A stretch of 64,000 nt of DNA from Holacanthus passer (GCA_025331565.1 JAFREQ010000079.1:372001-436000), one strand, 5' to 3'. Shown: positions 38,260 through 50,269, counted from the first letter of the stretch. Numbers and translations: made by a program. Notes: generated by a model from the letters alone, not told the origin.

Positions 38260-38585
38260 TGAACAGTGGAGGGGGGGGGTGAGAAGAAATGCAACGGAAT
38301 TAGAACGATTCAAATGAAAAGAAATTAAGAGTAAGATAAAAGGGAGGAGGACGGAGAGAAAACAGAAGGATAAAAATCCAAGAAAGGTTGCTTGAAAATA
38401 GGCTGGGAGAGATAAAACCGAGAGGAAAATGTGAGGAGGAGGGGAAAAGAGTGAAAGCGAGCCAGGAACAAAGGCCCCTGACACGATAAGAGACAGAAGA
38501 ACATGAAAAGAAGAAAAGGAGAGGGAAATGAAAGGAGCGATAGTGGAGGAGATTAGGTTGAGTGTTGTAAAGAGAAAGAGGTCCC
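38260..38585 (+). repeat. Purine-rich tract
   Basis: Mostly A/G on the plus strand, with a G run at about 38271-38279. The 179-codon minus-strand frame across it is compositional. Confidence 0.7.
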
Positions 38586-40431
38586 GGAGGCCTTGGCAGA
38601 GCTGTGATCCCAGCAGTGTAACCTCTTCATCTTTCGCCAGCTCCCTCGACATGACAGCTCTACCCATCTCTGGACCCCAGAGGGGCAGCACGGGCACATT
38701 TGTTTGCCAAACTGACCCTCCGTGGCCCTCCTACCCATCCTCCACTTCCATTACCAAGCCCACAGCAGATCTGGCCTTCCTACATTTACATGTGGCCCAG
38801 GGACAGCTAACACCTAAAACGGGTCCAGATCCAACAACCCGCTATCACGCCAAAGTGTGTAATAGTCCTGTTGTGGTGAAACAGTCGCACATCCAGCAGC
38901 TACAGAGCGACATAATCATAATAATCATGTTTGCAGCCGCTTGATGAAGTTCAACCTCCTTTCAGCTCTGTTTTGGTTTCAGTGAACATCTGAGAAAATA
39001 TCTGTCTCTGTCAGTTGCGGGTTTGTGGGTTCATCGCTACAAGTGCCAGAAGTCAACTGACCCATAGTTATAATAAAAATATTGATTGATGCAGCTTCAA
39101 AGTCTCATTTTCTTCAAATAATTTTTAAGAGGTGCAAAAGTACTTCAATGCAAAGCGACACATTTTTACTTTTTTGTTTAAAAATACAAACATTTCTTTT
39201 TTCTCTCAAGTTGGAAACAGGTTAAGAAATTCTTACTGCACTCGCTGATTCATTGACTTGTTTAACAAAAATAAGGATTTTAAGGCCGAAGTGTGGACTT
39301 TGTTGCTGTCAATATTGAATTCAAGATGTAAGTTTACTTTAATGTCAATCCCATTCATTTCAACCCAGCTTGTTTAACACCTGAAGCAGAGGGAGAGAAT
39401 AATTCTGAGGTCTTCTCATTTTTTTTTATTATCTAAAAAAATAAAATATTCCAGGGGGAAACTAAAATAACCAAGAGAGCTTTTTAAAAAAAAATAGGTG
39501 GCAAACAATGACAAACGCGTCAGAAGTCAACAAGAAGCACGACAGATTGGGAACAAACAGACATTTCATCTGTGCACATATACATTGATTCCATTGCTGT
39601 TGAATGTGGACCTGACGACGCCGCATTCAAAAAATCCTTCAAACCCAGATACATAAAAACAGATGTCTAACACCTGGGGCAGGTGAGGCAGACGTAATTC
39701 CTGAAGGCTCAGACTATTGAGATTTTTGAACAAAAGGCAACAGACGCATAAAACAAGAGAGGAACATAAATATAAACTCCACAGGTGAGACGAGAAGCCT
39801 GGAGGGAATTTCAAAAAGCATCTCATCCCAAAAGAGAAGAAACAGACAAAATTGACATCAAGCCTCAATAAGGACAAGAATAGAAATCCAGCTAAACATA
39901 CTGACTAAAGTTAAGGAGGCTAAGACAAGAATAGTCCTGTAGTTGGCTGGATGCAGGGCCTCTAATCTAATCTTTAACCTCGGCTTGTTTACCCTGCAGC
40001 CTCTGCGTACGTCTTCATCTCAAGACGCCACGATCATCACCCTGCTCAACTTCTCCTGCAACGATTCGCATTGTGCCGTCTGCCAAAATCCTCGAGGGCT
40101 TGAAGTTATCAGAGAGCATTCGCCTTGTTGTGAGTGTAAATGGGAGGGATTGCTGCTCTATTACCACGTTCATTCTCCAACCTCTTAAGGGATGCGGTGC
40201 ACTCTGCATAAAGGAGCCCTCCTTCTGCACCCACCGCTTTGAGGCTGATGTAAATATGATCATTCAGGAGAGCGTGGAGAGAGTAACCTTTCCCCTGCTG
40301 CAGAGCATTAAGTCGACTAATAAGTCTGCCACTCGAGTATCAACAGGGAGGATTAGGAGGAACACAAAAGACCCATTTCCTCTCCTGAGTGAACCCTTCT
40401 CTCCGACCGGCACAGATGCATCAGGGAAATA
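38586..40431. other. Intronic sequence with no recognised gene
   Basis: Repeat-poor, with no exon recognised. The segment 39955-40430 has a higher GC level and few stops in some frames, but shows no protein family signature. Confidence 0.35.
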
Positions 40432-40454
40432 ACACACACACACACACACACACA
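40432..40454 (+). repeat. (CA)n microsatellite
   Basis: An uninterrupted CA tract. Confidence 0.95.
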
Positions 40455-41860
40455 AACATCCAATATGTGTTGAGCACGCAGCTTCAACTCAACTCTGTCC
40501 TCGAGGCAGCAGAGAGAGAGTTTGGTTCGCTTGTGCCCCCGGGATCAAACTTTCCTCTGGGAGGCAAAGTCGAGACAGACGGAGAAGGCGAAGAAGATGG
40601 AGGAGGGATGCAAACAAAGATCTCTCTCGACCGATTACAAATGTTTCTGCGTCTGTGCTGCCTTCGCTCTCTTTAAGACACGCCGTCACATAAGCTCATC
40701 AAAGCGTCATAATCAGCAACTGGCTTCGAGGATGGGAGATGTTGCTCAGCAAATCCTCGATAAGGCTATCTGAAGCAGACATCCAATCTAAATATAGAAA
40801 CCACACTGGGAATAGAAGCAGCTTTTCTTTAAAAATCATCTCACAATTCCTGCTGGCTCTGTTAAAGTCCTCCTGCAAAAGCGAGAGTCGCTGTCTAAGT
40901 TAATTTAGCTGTGAAACACAAATCAAGCCAACAGCTGATACATGTATGTCGAGATCCACGCCTGCACCTTTTGCACCAAAGAGCTGCTGCCCCAACAGGA
41001 ACACGACGAGAAAGAACGAGAGGAAGGAGGTGGAAGAGGAGGTGAAAGGGATGAAGGGTAGGGGTGACGTGCAGGGAAAGGATAGGGAAGGGTAGCGAGG
41101 AACTACTGATGCATTCTGGCGCATTTTCTGCTGCAGCACCCTGGGAATAATATGGAGAAAGCGAGTTCCCCCTAAAGGAGGTCCCCTGAGCTGCCCGCAG
41201 AGCATGCTGGTCCGGCCTGACACACACACAGAGGAGAGAGAGGAGAAGAGTAGCCCTGGGACTGTGAGGAGCGTACAGAGTGAAACTGGAGGGAGATCAC
41301 AGCGAGCATCAGTTCTGGTGTTTCGAGAGAGAGAACAGCTCCACTGCAGAGATGGAGGGCAGCGGAGAGAGGAGGCTGCTAAAGGCCTGATAATCAAAGA
41401 CGGCAGATAGGAAAAACTTTGAGTGGTCCGAGCCCCCCTCGTGATTTAAAGCTGAATAAAGTGAGGAGCTTCTTTTCTTTGACTTTGAACCCCGTCTTCT
41501 GTCAAGTCCACAAATCATAGAGAGGAAAAAAAAAAATAAAAAAAATCCAGTGTCACTTTCCAGGGCTGAACGCTTCGGTGCTAGACAACCCGCATGGATG
41601 CACCAGTTCATGACAGGACGGCGCTTGTCTGGAGTCAAAGGACAAATAGAGGAGGGGATCTGAAGCTCGTCCCAGGGTTCACAGCACTAATGCATGTCAC
41701 CCACTGACGGTCTGACTGCACCAGATGAGAACAGTGATGGATTAAACAGGACTGCAAAAAAAGTGGTTTCTATCTAGAAGGTGGATCCTTTGCTTAGTCC
41801 CTTATAAAGGAATGTGAAATAAATCATCAGAAAAGTAGCCAAAACTAACTAAACTATTTC
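40455..41860. other. Intronic sequence with no recognised gene
   Basis: Moderately GC-rich at 40500-41420, with purine-rich stretches around 40990-41100. No exon is supported. Confidence 0.35.
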
Positions 41861-41864
41861 TCCG

Positions 41865-42060
41865 ACTGATTAATATGTTGATTGTTTTTTACAATAAATT
41901 AGTTTAAAATGTAGAAAACTTTCAGCTGAATGTGCTTGATTAATCAATTAGTCGATTGACAGAAAATTAACAATAATGTTGATACTTAATTAATCATTTA
42001 AAATTATTTTTCAAGTAAATATGTCAACTGATAATTGATAAATGATTATTAGTGTTGGTC
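41865..42060 (+). repeat. GCTGCAAC-family fragment
   Basis: CCGACTGATTAATATGTTGATTG, ATTAATCAATTAGTCGATTG and repeated TTAATCATTTA motifs are the AT-rich body of the family. The outer termini are not preserved. Confidence 0.5.
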
Positions 42061-42273
42061 ATTTATCAATACTTAGAGAAAAGTGAACCAGAAATCATAT
42101 TTGGAAAAGTGACTCAGAACCATCGACTGTGTTTGAATGACAGGTGGCCTCTGGGAAGTGTAGTGGCAAACAACCGCAGCGATGAGCACTCAGCACCAAA
42201 GATGCCGCCACCTTAAGTGAAAATGGATGACACAGATTAATATTTGATGGGAACGCTCACAGACTTTCATTTC

Positions 42274-42291
42274 AAAAAAAAAAAAAAAAAA
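42274..42291 (+). repeat. Poly(A) run
   Basis: Eighteen A residues followed by an interrupted A-rich tail. Confidence 0.9.
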
Positions 42292-42910
42292 GAAAAAAGA
42301 TCCTCATTTGAATTCATTCATTCAGCTTTACCGACTCTCGTCGGCCTTCGGGGCTGCTCAGTGAAGCATTTTGTATATTGGTCAGACGTCAAGTGCCATG
42401 AGCCGAATTCACACCTTCTGATCACCGTTCTACATTTGAACATTTGCAAACACAGCCCACGCTCTCATATGCTTTTCTATTATTGTTTCAGGCAGGAAAA
42501 ATAAGACAACAGCAGAGAAAAAAAGCTTCTCTCATCTCTTGCAGTCTTTTGCAGACCCCCCCCCGCGCCGTGCGCTCGGTGCAACCTTAGCTACTCTCGC
42601 TGTGAGCTCCATCGATTTCTCGTCTTAATGCTGCTGCACTGTGCGTGGAGGAAGGTGCTGTGGAGCGAGACTGACCTTTATCAAAGTATGCAGATGCTGG
42701 ATGTGGGTGCAGGGGCAGGGGGGCAGCTCCACTGGCACCCCAGACTGTCACCCCGACAGGCAGGGAATGAAATGAGAGCAGTGACCTGTATTGAACGCAC
42801 AACTCTTCATCTGGCTTTCAAGTGCAAACATGAGTACAAACAAAACGGACTGTTGTGTGGAGCTAAAGAGAGCAGATCTTAAAGGCACCGAACGTGGATG
42901 GAGATCCGAT

Positions 42911-43275
42911 TAGAGCTGAGACGACTGGTGGATTATTTGATTAGTCAGTTGACAGAAAAATAATCAGCTACTATTTTGATGGCCGATTAATCATTTAGGT
43001 CATTTTTATGCAAATATGCCAAAAAGAATGTGCTGCTTTTTTGTTGTATTTGAAAGTAATCAGAAATTTACTAAATGACTAAGAACAAAAATGAAAGTTT
43101 TAGCTTTTGGACTGCTGATCAGATAAAATGAGCAATTAGCAGACGTCACCTTGGGCCTTAAGAAGCTGTGCTGGGTATTTTTCAGTATTATCTGATGTTG
43201 TTGACCAAACAACTAATCAATTAATTGAGAACAGAATCTGTTAATAAGATAATTGTTAGTTGCAGCCTGAGTCCT
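42911..43275 (+). mobile_element. Near-complete copy of the GCTGCAAC-end element
   Basis: This is the best copy in the window. It starts AGAGCTGAGACGACTGGTG and ends TAATTGTTAGTTGCAGCCTG, and the two ends are imperfect inverted repeats. The interior has AATAATCAGCTACTATTTTG, TTTTGGACTGCTGATCAG, GACGTCACCTTGGGCC and ACCAAACAACTAATCAATTA. It is about 365 bp with no open frame, so it is a miniature non-autonomous DNA transposon, probably hAT-type. No convincing target duplication is visible. Confidence 0.65.
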
Positions 43276-44849
43276 GATTATTTTCAACCTGGGCCTTATT
43301 TTAAAACTGTTTGCTATTATGTTGCTGTAAAAAAAAAATAGAGCTGGAATAACAATTATTTGTCTCATTAATCTTATTATTATCATAATCTTATTAGTCA
43401 CCTTCTCAGAGCCCAAGGTAAAAACTGCTTAATCTACCAAGAGTTCGAAAATAAAAAAAAAAACATTCAATTTATAATAAAATATAAAACAGAGATGAGC
43501 AGCAAACCTTCACATGTAGAAGCTAGAACAAATTAATTTTTGGCTTTCTGCTTGATTGAATATGAAAATTGTTGTCAATCACATTTTCTCTTAATCAACT
43601 TAATTAATTTTGGCTGGCAGGACATTCTACTGTCTAACACACGTGAATTATCAGTTCTATCAATCTGTCAAGATTTGCTTTCATTTTGGTTGGTTTTCAA
43701 TTTGTGGCCTTGTCTGAAACACTTTTGGTTTTTTATGGTTTAAATGTGGCACTTAGATAAAGTTGGAGAACTCAAAATATACAAATAATACCACATACTG
43801 CTGGATCCTACATTTCCCATAATGCAACTCCTAGCTAGTAAACAGCCATGTCCTTCAGACTCTACACCTCCGAGCTTTCTATTAAAATCCTGCAGCGTCC
43901 TGAGATCACCTCCATGACATCACTATGACATCATCAAGGTTAAAGTAAACAGAGCTTCATGTATAAAATCATGTCCCTCTTTAAATGATCATGATATATG
44001 TTTTTTTAATTATCATTTCCTTTTCTTGCTGTAACACTTTTGTTGACACACTTCCACCATGAAGCTGTATCACAGCCAACCCCGAGTTCCCACATATCCG
44101 ACTTATCACCTCCTGGAGGCCGACATGAAAAGTTTTTCCCAGCAGGCAGTTCCTATTTACAGCACGTCTGATATGACTGAAGGCAGCATCAGAGTAGTTG
44201 AACTGTCTACTCACAAACCAGCTCACACTAATTAAAGAAACGCCTCTAATATTCCACAGTATGCTCAGGTTTCAGGCTACGGATGATCACAACATCGGCT
44301 GGAAGCGCGTCCCTCTGCGCTGAACCGGTGTAACTGAGCGAATGTGACGTGTGTTGGGAGGTTTTGTTTGTGTTTTGCAGAAGAGCTTTGGATTCAGTGA
44401 CTGTAAAGCAGAGAGATAGAGAAGCTTTCCAGCAAGATTTGAATCAGAATAATCAGCAGGATGCAAGAAGATAAGAAAATAAGGCAGCTATTTAAAAAAT
44501 GAACAGAATTAACATCTGGAGGTAAATACAGTTCAAAATTAGAAAAACAAAATAGCCACTAGTGGTATCTAGCCACACAGACTATTTTGGTTAAATCTGC
44601 CCAAGTTTTAAGATATCTGTAACACGCATTTCTGCCTCTACCCAAAATGCAATGCACTGAAAATTACATTAAAACCAGACCAGGAGTCTGCAGCCTGAAC
44701 TAAATGCTCCTGTCAACAAGATAAAACTGACAATCCCAAAACGCTGATGTTTAGCAGGTAGTCATTAACCAGAGTACAGGAAAATGTATTATTTCCACCT
44801 GATGATGGATCACCAAAGTTAATTAATCCTCCATGGTGTCAACATGTAA
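43276..44849. other. Intronic sequence with no recognised gene
   Basis: AT-rich. Text such as TACATTTCCCATAATGCAAC (43809) may be part of an unassigned repeat. No exon is recognised. Confidence 0.4.
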
Positions 44850-45015
44850 GTCTGAACTAAACTTCATTGCAATCCAGCCGAAACATGTTTAGATATTTCA
44901 CTCAGAACTGCAGATGTGAACCTCATGGCGGCAGGAGAGGAAACTTCAGGGGATCAGCAAAGTCAGTAAGATTCATCCTCTGGTGACAATGAAAGTCTCT
45001 ATAAACTGTCAGTCA
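44850..45015 (-). mobile_element. RTE-like retrotransposon 3' tail, copy 2 (inverted)
   Basis: CTTCATTGCAATCCAGCC, AGATATTTCACTCAGAACTG, GTGAACCTCATGGCGGC and GGGGATCAGCAAAGTCAG, then ATTCATCCTCTGGTGACAATG, are the reverse complement of the unit at 15525-15930 and 46232-46575. Confidence 0.6.
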
Positions 45016-45910
45016 TTTGCTATATTTGTTATTCGTTTTTGAAACAATGTCCACAGAACCTTTACTGAATAAACAGTAATATAAACCAGAACAAACCTCT
45101 GGAAACTATCGATAAGGCCTGATACTATTAAGAATAAGACAAATATGCATTTTAATTGTCAAATAATCCAACCTGAATCCTTTGATTTGACCCATTATAT
45201 CCTCACTGCACATTCAGCTTTAAAGTGAGATGATGAGAATAATTCACACCAGCAGTTTACTTTAAGGCAGATAAACATGTTTTAAACATCTTATTTGAAA
45301 TGCTGTAAATGCTGACACAGACTGGATATTTTTGTTGGAAAAGATCCCTAAATGCAACTTTCCAAACCTCTGGAGGATCCAGTCTGTGGAAGAATTACCA
45401 TTTTGTCCACTGAGCATTTAGAATAACTCACTTTACAAACAAACTTATTTAGAGTTTGTGCCATCGATCACGGTAAGAGCAGGCGTCACGGCGTCTTTCC
45501 CAGAATAAAACCGAATTATAAAACAGTGCAGTGCTGATTTGTTAAAACACTGTAGTTAAACGCTTTGACAGTCAAACGGGTCAAACTGATGCACTTACCT
45601 CCATCCTAACTCTATTAGACTAGAGAGGCTGTCAAAAGTTTGGGGAGGCTGAATATATGAAGCCTGGTCAGATTTACACACAATCACTCGGGGGGAGGCT
45701 CGGAGCTGGCGACACGCCCTGCACTGAACTGTGTTATAAATAAGCTTTAACTTAATTGCATTCCCCCAACTGGGAGGAACAAACGCAGGGCCAGCATATT
45801 TATTGCCACTCAACCTGTGCGTGAGTTAGTGTGTGTGTGTGTGTGTTTCTGTACAGTATTTGTACGCAGGAGCCAAAGTGCAAAAGCTACAATAAGTTTG
45901 CTGAGATAAG

Positions 45911-45935
45911 AAATGTTCTCATGAATCTTCCAGTA
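45911..45935 (+). repeat. Exact 25-base duplication, copy 1
   Basis: The 25 bases starting AAATGTTCTCATGAATCTTC are identical to 48987-49011, 3.08 kb away in the same orientation, with unrelated flanks. Both copies sit in a frame that reads NVLMNLPV, but neither lies in a supported gene. Confidence 0.95.
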
Positions 45936-46101
45936 CTGTACGTCTGTGGATGTGTTAGAACCCGTGTTTTTTATGTGTGTGTTAACAAACTGATCTCAGA
46001 TGATAGCAGAGGGAAAACGTGTCAGAGGTACAGAAAACAATTTCATGTCATTTCAAAGCCTGCGTTGCTACTGAGGATGTATTCAATTCACTTGTCATGA
46101 C

Positions 46102-46231
46102 ACAACCCTGACTCCAAAAATGTTGGACCCATATAAATCAGTGCAAAGTTAATAAAAATTTCACTGAAATTTGTAAATGCATGCTTATTCTGAATTTTAT
46201 GCCAGCAGCACGTTTCGAACAAGTTGGGTTG
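46102..46231 (+). mobile_element. Tc1/mariner-type terminal fragment
   Basis: ACAACCCTGACTCCAAAAATG is the terminal repeat, and TGAATTTTATGCCAGCAGCA plus CGTTTCGAACAAGTTGGG correspond to the sub-terminal leader of the same family as 35418-35750, here in plus orientation. Only the first roughly 130 bases are present. Confidence 0.6.
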
Positions 46232-46575
46232 CCAGAAAATTTGGTTCAGAAATTCATGGTCTGCAGAGGATGAATCTCGCTGACTTTAGTGATCCAGTGA
46301 CTTTTCATCTAGCACCACCAGCAGAACAAAGTTTGTCCAGAGAAATATAACAACATGGATGGGCCCCAAAATCATCCAAAATGAAAAAATAATAATTGTA
46401 TTAACTTCAAATTCATGCACTACTTTGGTTCATGACTATTAAACAGCAAAACTGATGACATTCCCATGAACCTCAGCTGTACTTTTCTTTCATGCCAATT
46501 AGAAAATGTTAACTAAGCTTGTGCTAATATGGCAAAACTGGAAAACATTATACCTGCAAAACATCAGCATTGCAT
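46232..46575 (+). mobile_element. RTE-like retrotransposon 3' tail, copy 3
   Basis: GTTCAGAAATTCATGGTCTG, CAGAGGATGAATCTCGCTGA, CTTTTCATCTAGCACCACCA, ACTGATGACATTCCCATGAA and ATTATACCTGCAAAACATCA follow the same order as in copy 1 (15525-15930), and the tail is longer here. It lies directly beside the Tc1-type fragment. Confidence 0.6.
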
Positions 46576-47553
46576 TCACATTATACCAGATTTCACCTTC
46601 TCATCAAATCAGCCCATCATGCTTTTGTTAACCTATAAAAACTGAAATATGATTTGTTTTGATTCCTTATCTCTCAAAATCACAGCCCTGATAGAATCAC
46701 AAAACCAAATCCATCGAAAAAACGAGCCACATGTGAGTCAGTGTGACATTTGTTTACAAGCCCTGGTTCACTTTTAACCGGACGTAAACTGCAATGAAGC
46801 AAATACAAAAATACTACAAAACAAACTTCACATTAGCAAAGAAAACAAAGTGTGGTTGCACCCGGAGGCGCCGTAAAAATACAAAGACGCATTCCAATTA
46901 TTGCGAGAGCAGAAACTATGAGGCTGGCATAAATAAAACAACAGAAGCGCAGCGTTGGATGTGATTAGCTGAGCTTGAGATGATCGTGGTTGTGTGTGAG
47001 GGCTGGCTGCAGGGCGGTAAGGTAAACCTCATGGGTCTATTCCAGGGCGTCTGGAAAAGTGCTGGCAGGGGGAAAAGCTGTGTGGTCAGCAGGATGAGGA
47101 TCAGCGTGGACATGTGTTCTGTCAGTCATGATGCCCACAGGGGTGACAGCTACACATTCAAGAGATATTAGGGAAAAAGGTTGGGTGAGGGCGCCGCATG
47201 GGCTGGGGGAGGTGGTGGTGGGGTGGTTAGCAGGGGAAGAGGGCAAATCCGTTATCACAAGCTTGGTGCAACCCCCCCGTGTGATGCTATTTATAAAAAT
47301 GAGGCAGGTTTACATGCATGGGAGAGTCATGCTCATACAGGCGTAACCACAGTGGCAATTACTTTAGCTGATCCCAGTCTGTCCAATGCACACCACTCAT
47401 TTGTTTATGAATCCATCAGCGCCTAGTTAAACATCCGTCTCTCCAGGGACGGAGCTTCTCCACCTAACAGCTGTGCTTTCTTCACTGGGTCAAAGGAAGC
47501 AGAACTGCAACCTTCAGCCATTTAATTTTCTCAGAGGTAAACTCGCTTCATAC
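46576..47553. other. Intronic sequence with no recognised gene
   Basis: No exon is recognised. A G-rich run at 47199-47240 with several GG and GGG tracts could form a quadruplex. Confidence 0.4.
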
Positions 47554-48279
47554 CAGTGGTTCCCAATGCAGGTTGGGGTTAAAGGGTCTCAAGAGCAATC
47601 TGAGGGGTCATGACAGGATTTAAAGGTTTTACTGATTAATCTGCTGATTATCTTCTCAACTAATAGTTTTGTCTATAAAATGTTCGTGAAAATAGTGGAA
47701 AAAAAAGGAGGGAAATATTCAAGTAAGGAAACCAGCAAGTAATCAGATACAAGAAGACAGTTTTGGCATTTGTTTCTTAAAATAATGAATTGAGAATTGA
47801 ATATGAGAAGTAAAAATCCTTCTTATGTTGTGTTGAAACAATAAGTTGATGAATCAATTAGTTGTATTGAAAGAAAAAACAGCAACAAGTTTGATATTTG
47901 ATGAATCATTTGAGTCATTTTTCAGCAGAAATGCATAAACATTGACAGTTTCCAGCTTCTCAAATGTAAGAATTTTATATAATTGTAAACTAAATATCTT
48001 TGAGTTCTGGACAGTTGCTCTGACAAAACAAGACATTTCAAGACAAGTCATCTTGGGCTAAAGGGAAATTATTAGGATCATTTTTCACTGGTTTCTGATA
48101 TTTTGTTGTTGAACCATTTCATTGATTACTCAAACAAATAATCAACATATTCAGCAATAGAAAATTGATTTAAAGTCATTGCTGCTCCCATGTCCATGTC
48201 CACACTGAGGCTATAACCTGTGATGATGGGTCACAATTTTAAGTGTCACCAGCCATAAAGGTTGGGAACCTCTGCTCTA
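47554..48279 (+). mobile_element. hAT-like composite element with CAGTGGTTCCC ends
   Basis: The left end CAGTGGTTCCCAATGCAGG and the right end AAAGGTTGGGAACCTCTG are inverted repeats of the classic CAGTGGTTCCCAACC hAT type. Inside lies GCTGCAAC-family sequence (about 47630-48190: GATTAATCTGCTGATTATCT, GTCTATAAAATG, CAAAACAAGACATTTCAAG, GTCATCTTGGGC). It is about 725 bp with no transposase frame. A clean 8-bp target duplication is not visible, so the insertion is old. Confidence 0.65.
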
Positions 48280-48986
48280 CTACCCCAAAATGTGGCCCTA
48301 TGAGGAAGCGCTCTTTAACTTTGACCACCATAAAGTTCACATTTAAGAAGCTTGTGTCAATGAGGTTCAAATCCAGAGCAGAAGCACTGCCACCAAAAAA
48401 ACTATTAAACTTCATCGTTCATGTTGAGAACTATTGTCTGACGAAGAATTGGAGTGATGTATTCCAGAGCTCCAGATTAGGACTGTAATAAATTTCCACT
48501 CTGGTTGATAACAATGGGCCCAAAGTGTGTCAAAAGAGATTGAGAGTCAATGCCTCGTAAAACAGGGGGCGAGAGAAAGGAAGAACACGAGAGCTGAAGC
48601 ATTATGAGGTCTAATTGTCCTAAAGGACATCAAAAAAAGCCCTTGCCCTTTACACAGGGAGCACAGCCTTCCCTCATTTAGTTGTCGCAATTAACGGTGA
48701 ATGAGCAGCAGGAAGGAAAACTGTTTAACCAAGTGCCAAAGAGGGAATCCTTCTGTTATTTCTATGCAAAATGGAAATAAACATAACATTTCCATTGTCA
48801 ATTTCCAAACACGCCAGAGCTGGAATATGAATGCGATGCAATGGAAGCAAATAAATTCTGTATTTTTTCTTGTCGTGAGCGTGAAAACGACCCCGAGGAG
48901 AGCTTTCAAGGCAGCAGAAGAAACATCATTGTAATTATGCCTTTAGTGAATATTCTACACATTCATCCCCTTTGTTTTGTGTATGG
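48280..48986. other. Repeat-free intronic stretch
   Basis: From about 48520 onward no repeat is recognised and the sequence has mixed composition, with texture like that of conserved non-coding elements. No exon is recognised on either strand. Confidence 0.35.
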
Positions 48987-49011
48987 AAATGTTCTCATGA
49001 ATCTTCCAGTA
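48987..49011 (+). repeat. Exact 25-base duplication, copy 2
   Basis: Identical to 45911-45935. It is followed by TGCTTC, where copy 1 has CTGTAC. Confidence 0.95.
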
Positions 49012-49611
49012 TGCTTCTGGATGAAGCTGTCACTTCCACTGCTCCTCTTTGTCTTTTTTATGGATGCACACGAAATCTAATTCATCACTATCCGAGTGTA
49101 ATTATGGAAATTTCTGGAGATTTGTTGGGAGTTCTGTAACAGCAGTCTTGCCATTTCCACAAAAGATCCAGAAGTCTCTGAAGGGGGAAGGAGAGATTTT
49201 CATATTAATACGCGAGCGTGTTCGTGCATATGAACAATTTTCATTGTTTTAACTGCTCAACTGAATAATGTCCTGTATGTTTTGAGAAATCATATAACAT
49301 TTATCATCACTCTATAGCGAGTACATTAATCAAAACTGAGTGTGTACATTTAGTTTAATGTGTCTTCTGTTGTCCCTTTGCAGTGAAAGTCTTGTTTGTA
49401 TCCTGTGTGTCAGTGCGGACTGTAAAGCTATATGTCAATACGACTGCACTTATGTAAACAAGGTTCTTGACATTTATTCCACAGATTGTGATTCTGACAT
49501 TTATTATATAGTTTTTCAGCTTTTTCTTTGCAATGCCACTGAAAAACAGCAGGGTTTACATTTACAATTTAAAAGCAACAATATAACTTTAGTGCTTGCT
49601 AAAAGGATCAA

Positions 49612-49644
49612 AGGTCAGACATCATGACCTTTGACCCTTGACCT
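49612..49644. promoter_or_regulatory. Cluster of four nuclear-receptor half-sites
   Basis: AGGTCA at 49612-49617 is followed by TGACCT (49625-49630), TGACCC (49632-49637) and TGACCT (49639-49644). The last three form two overlapping DR1 arrangements read on the minus strand, and the first two form an inverted pair with a 7-base spacer. DR1 sites bind RXR, PPAR, HNF4 and COUP-TF type receptors. Binding is not shown, and a related motif occurs in the repeat at 7200-7480. Confidence 0.45.
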
Positions 49645-49769
49645 CAGTCATTCAACCAAACAGTTCATCTGCATGTAGTGTTTTGATTAAACAATAAATC
49701 ATCCTCAATGTGTAATAGAGGTAAAATACTGATACTGATGCTAATGCTACTCCCTGGTTTGAGTTGGTT

Positions 49770-49945
49770 TCAACAGTTTGGGATATACACATTCACTTCC
49801 AGTCTTAATGCTAAGCTAAGCTAACTGGCCTCCAGCTACATATTTATTGTACAGATTGGAGAATGGTGTCAATCTTCTCATCTAACTCTCGGCAAGAAAG
49901 AGAATATTTCTCAAAATGCTGAACTGTTCTTTTAAAGCACTACTA
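49770..49945 (+). repeat. GCTAAGCTAAG repeat family, good copy
   Basis: ACTTCCAGTCTTAATGCTAAG, CTAAGCTAACTGGCC, GGTGTCAATCTTCTCATC and TAACTCTCGGCAAGAAAG, then AATATTTCTCAAAATGCTGA, form an ordered block. It is shared with 13955-14090 and 62285-62470, and inverted at 61670-61805. Confidence 0.65.
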
Positions 49946-50269
49946 TTTGAACATTCTTCACTAATTATCTTGTATCCAGACGACTTGTGTTATTAAGTAT
50001 TTTTCAATTAATGACTGAACAAGAGAGATGGTTAGGTATGTTTAACACAGGTCCCTCGTGTTCTGTGAAATGTTCTGAAGCGATAATTGTTTGGCCATTA
50101 AGTCTGATTCTTCTATCAGATCACTACCAGTGTTTATCAATTCACAGCGTGTCAAGTTGTACGCTCTCACAAAGGAGCCGTGCTGCACTGTAAGAACATC
50201 TAACTCGCAGCACGATGCGCAACACAATGAACCGATCGATAGACCAGCGTTGCCTCACAATGCCAACAA

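Noticed and set aside
38158..38697. Minus-strand open frame of 179 codons
   Set aside because: It is the complement of a purine tract, giving a hydrophobic Ser/Leu/Phe-rich protein that only mimics membrane segments.
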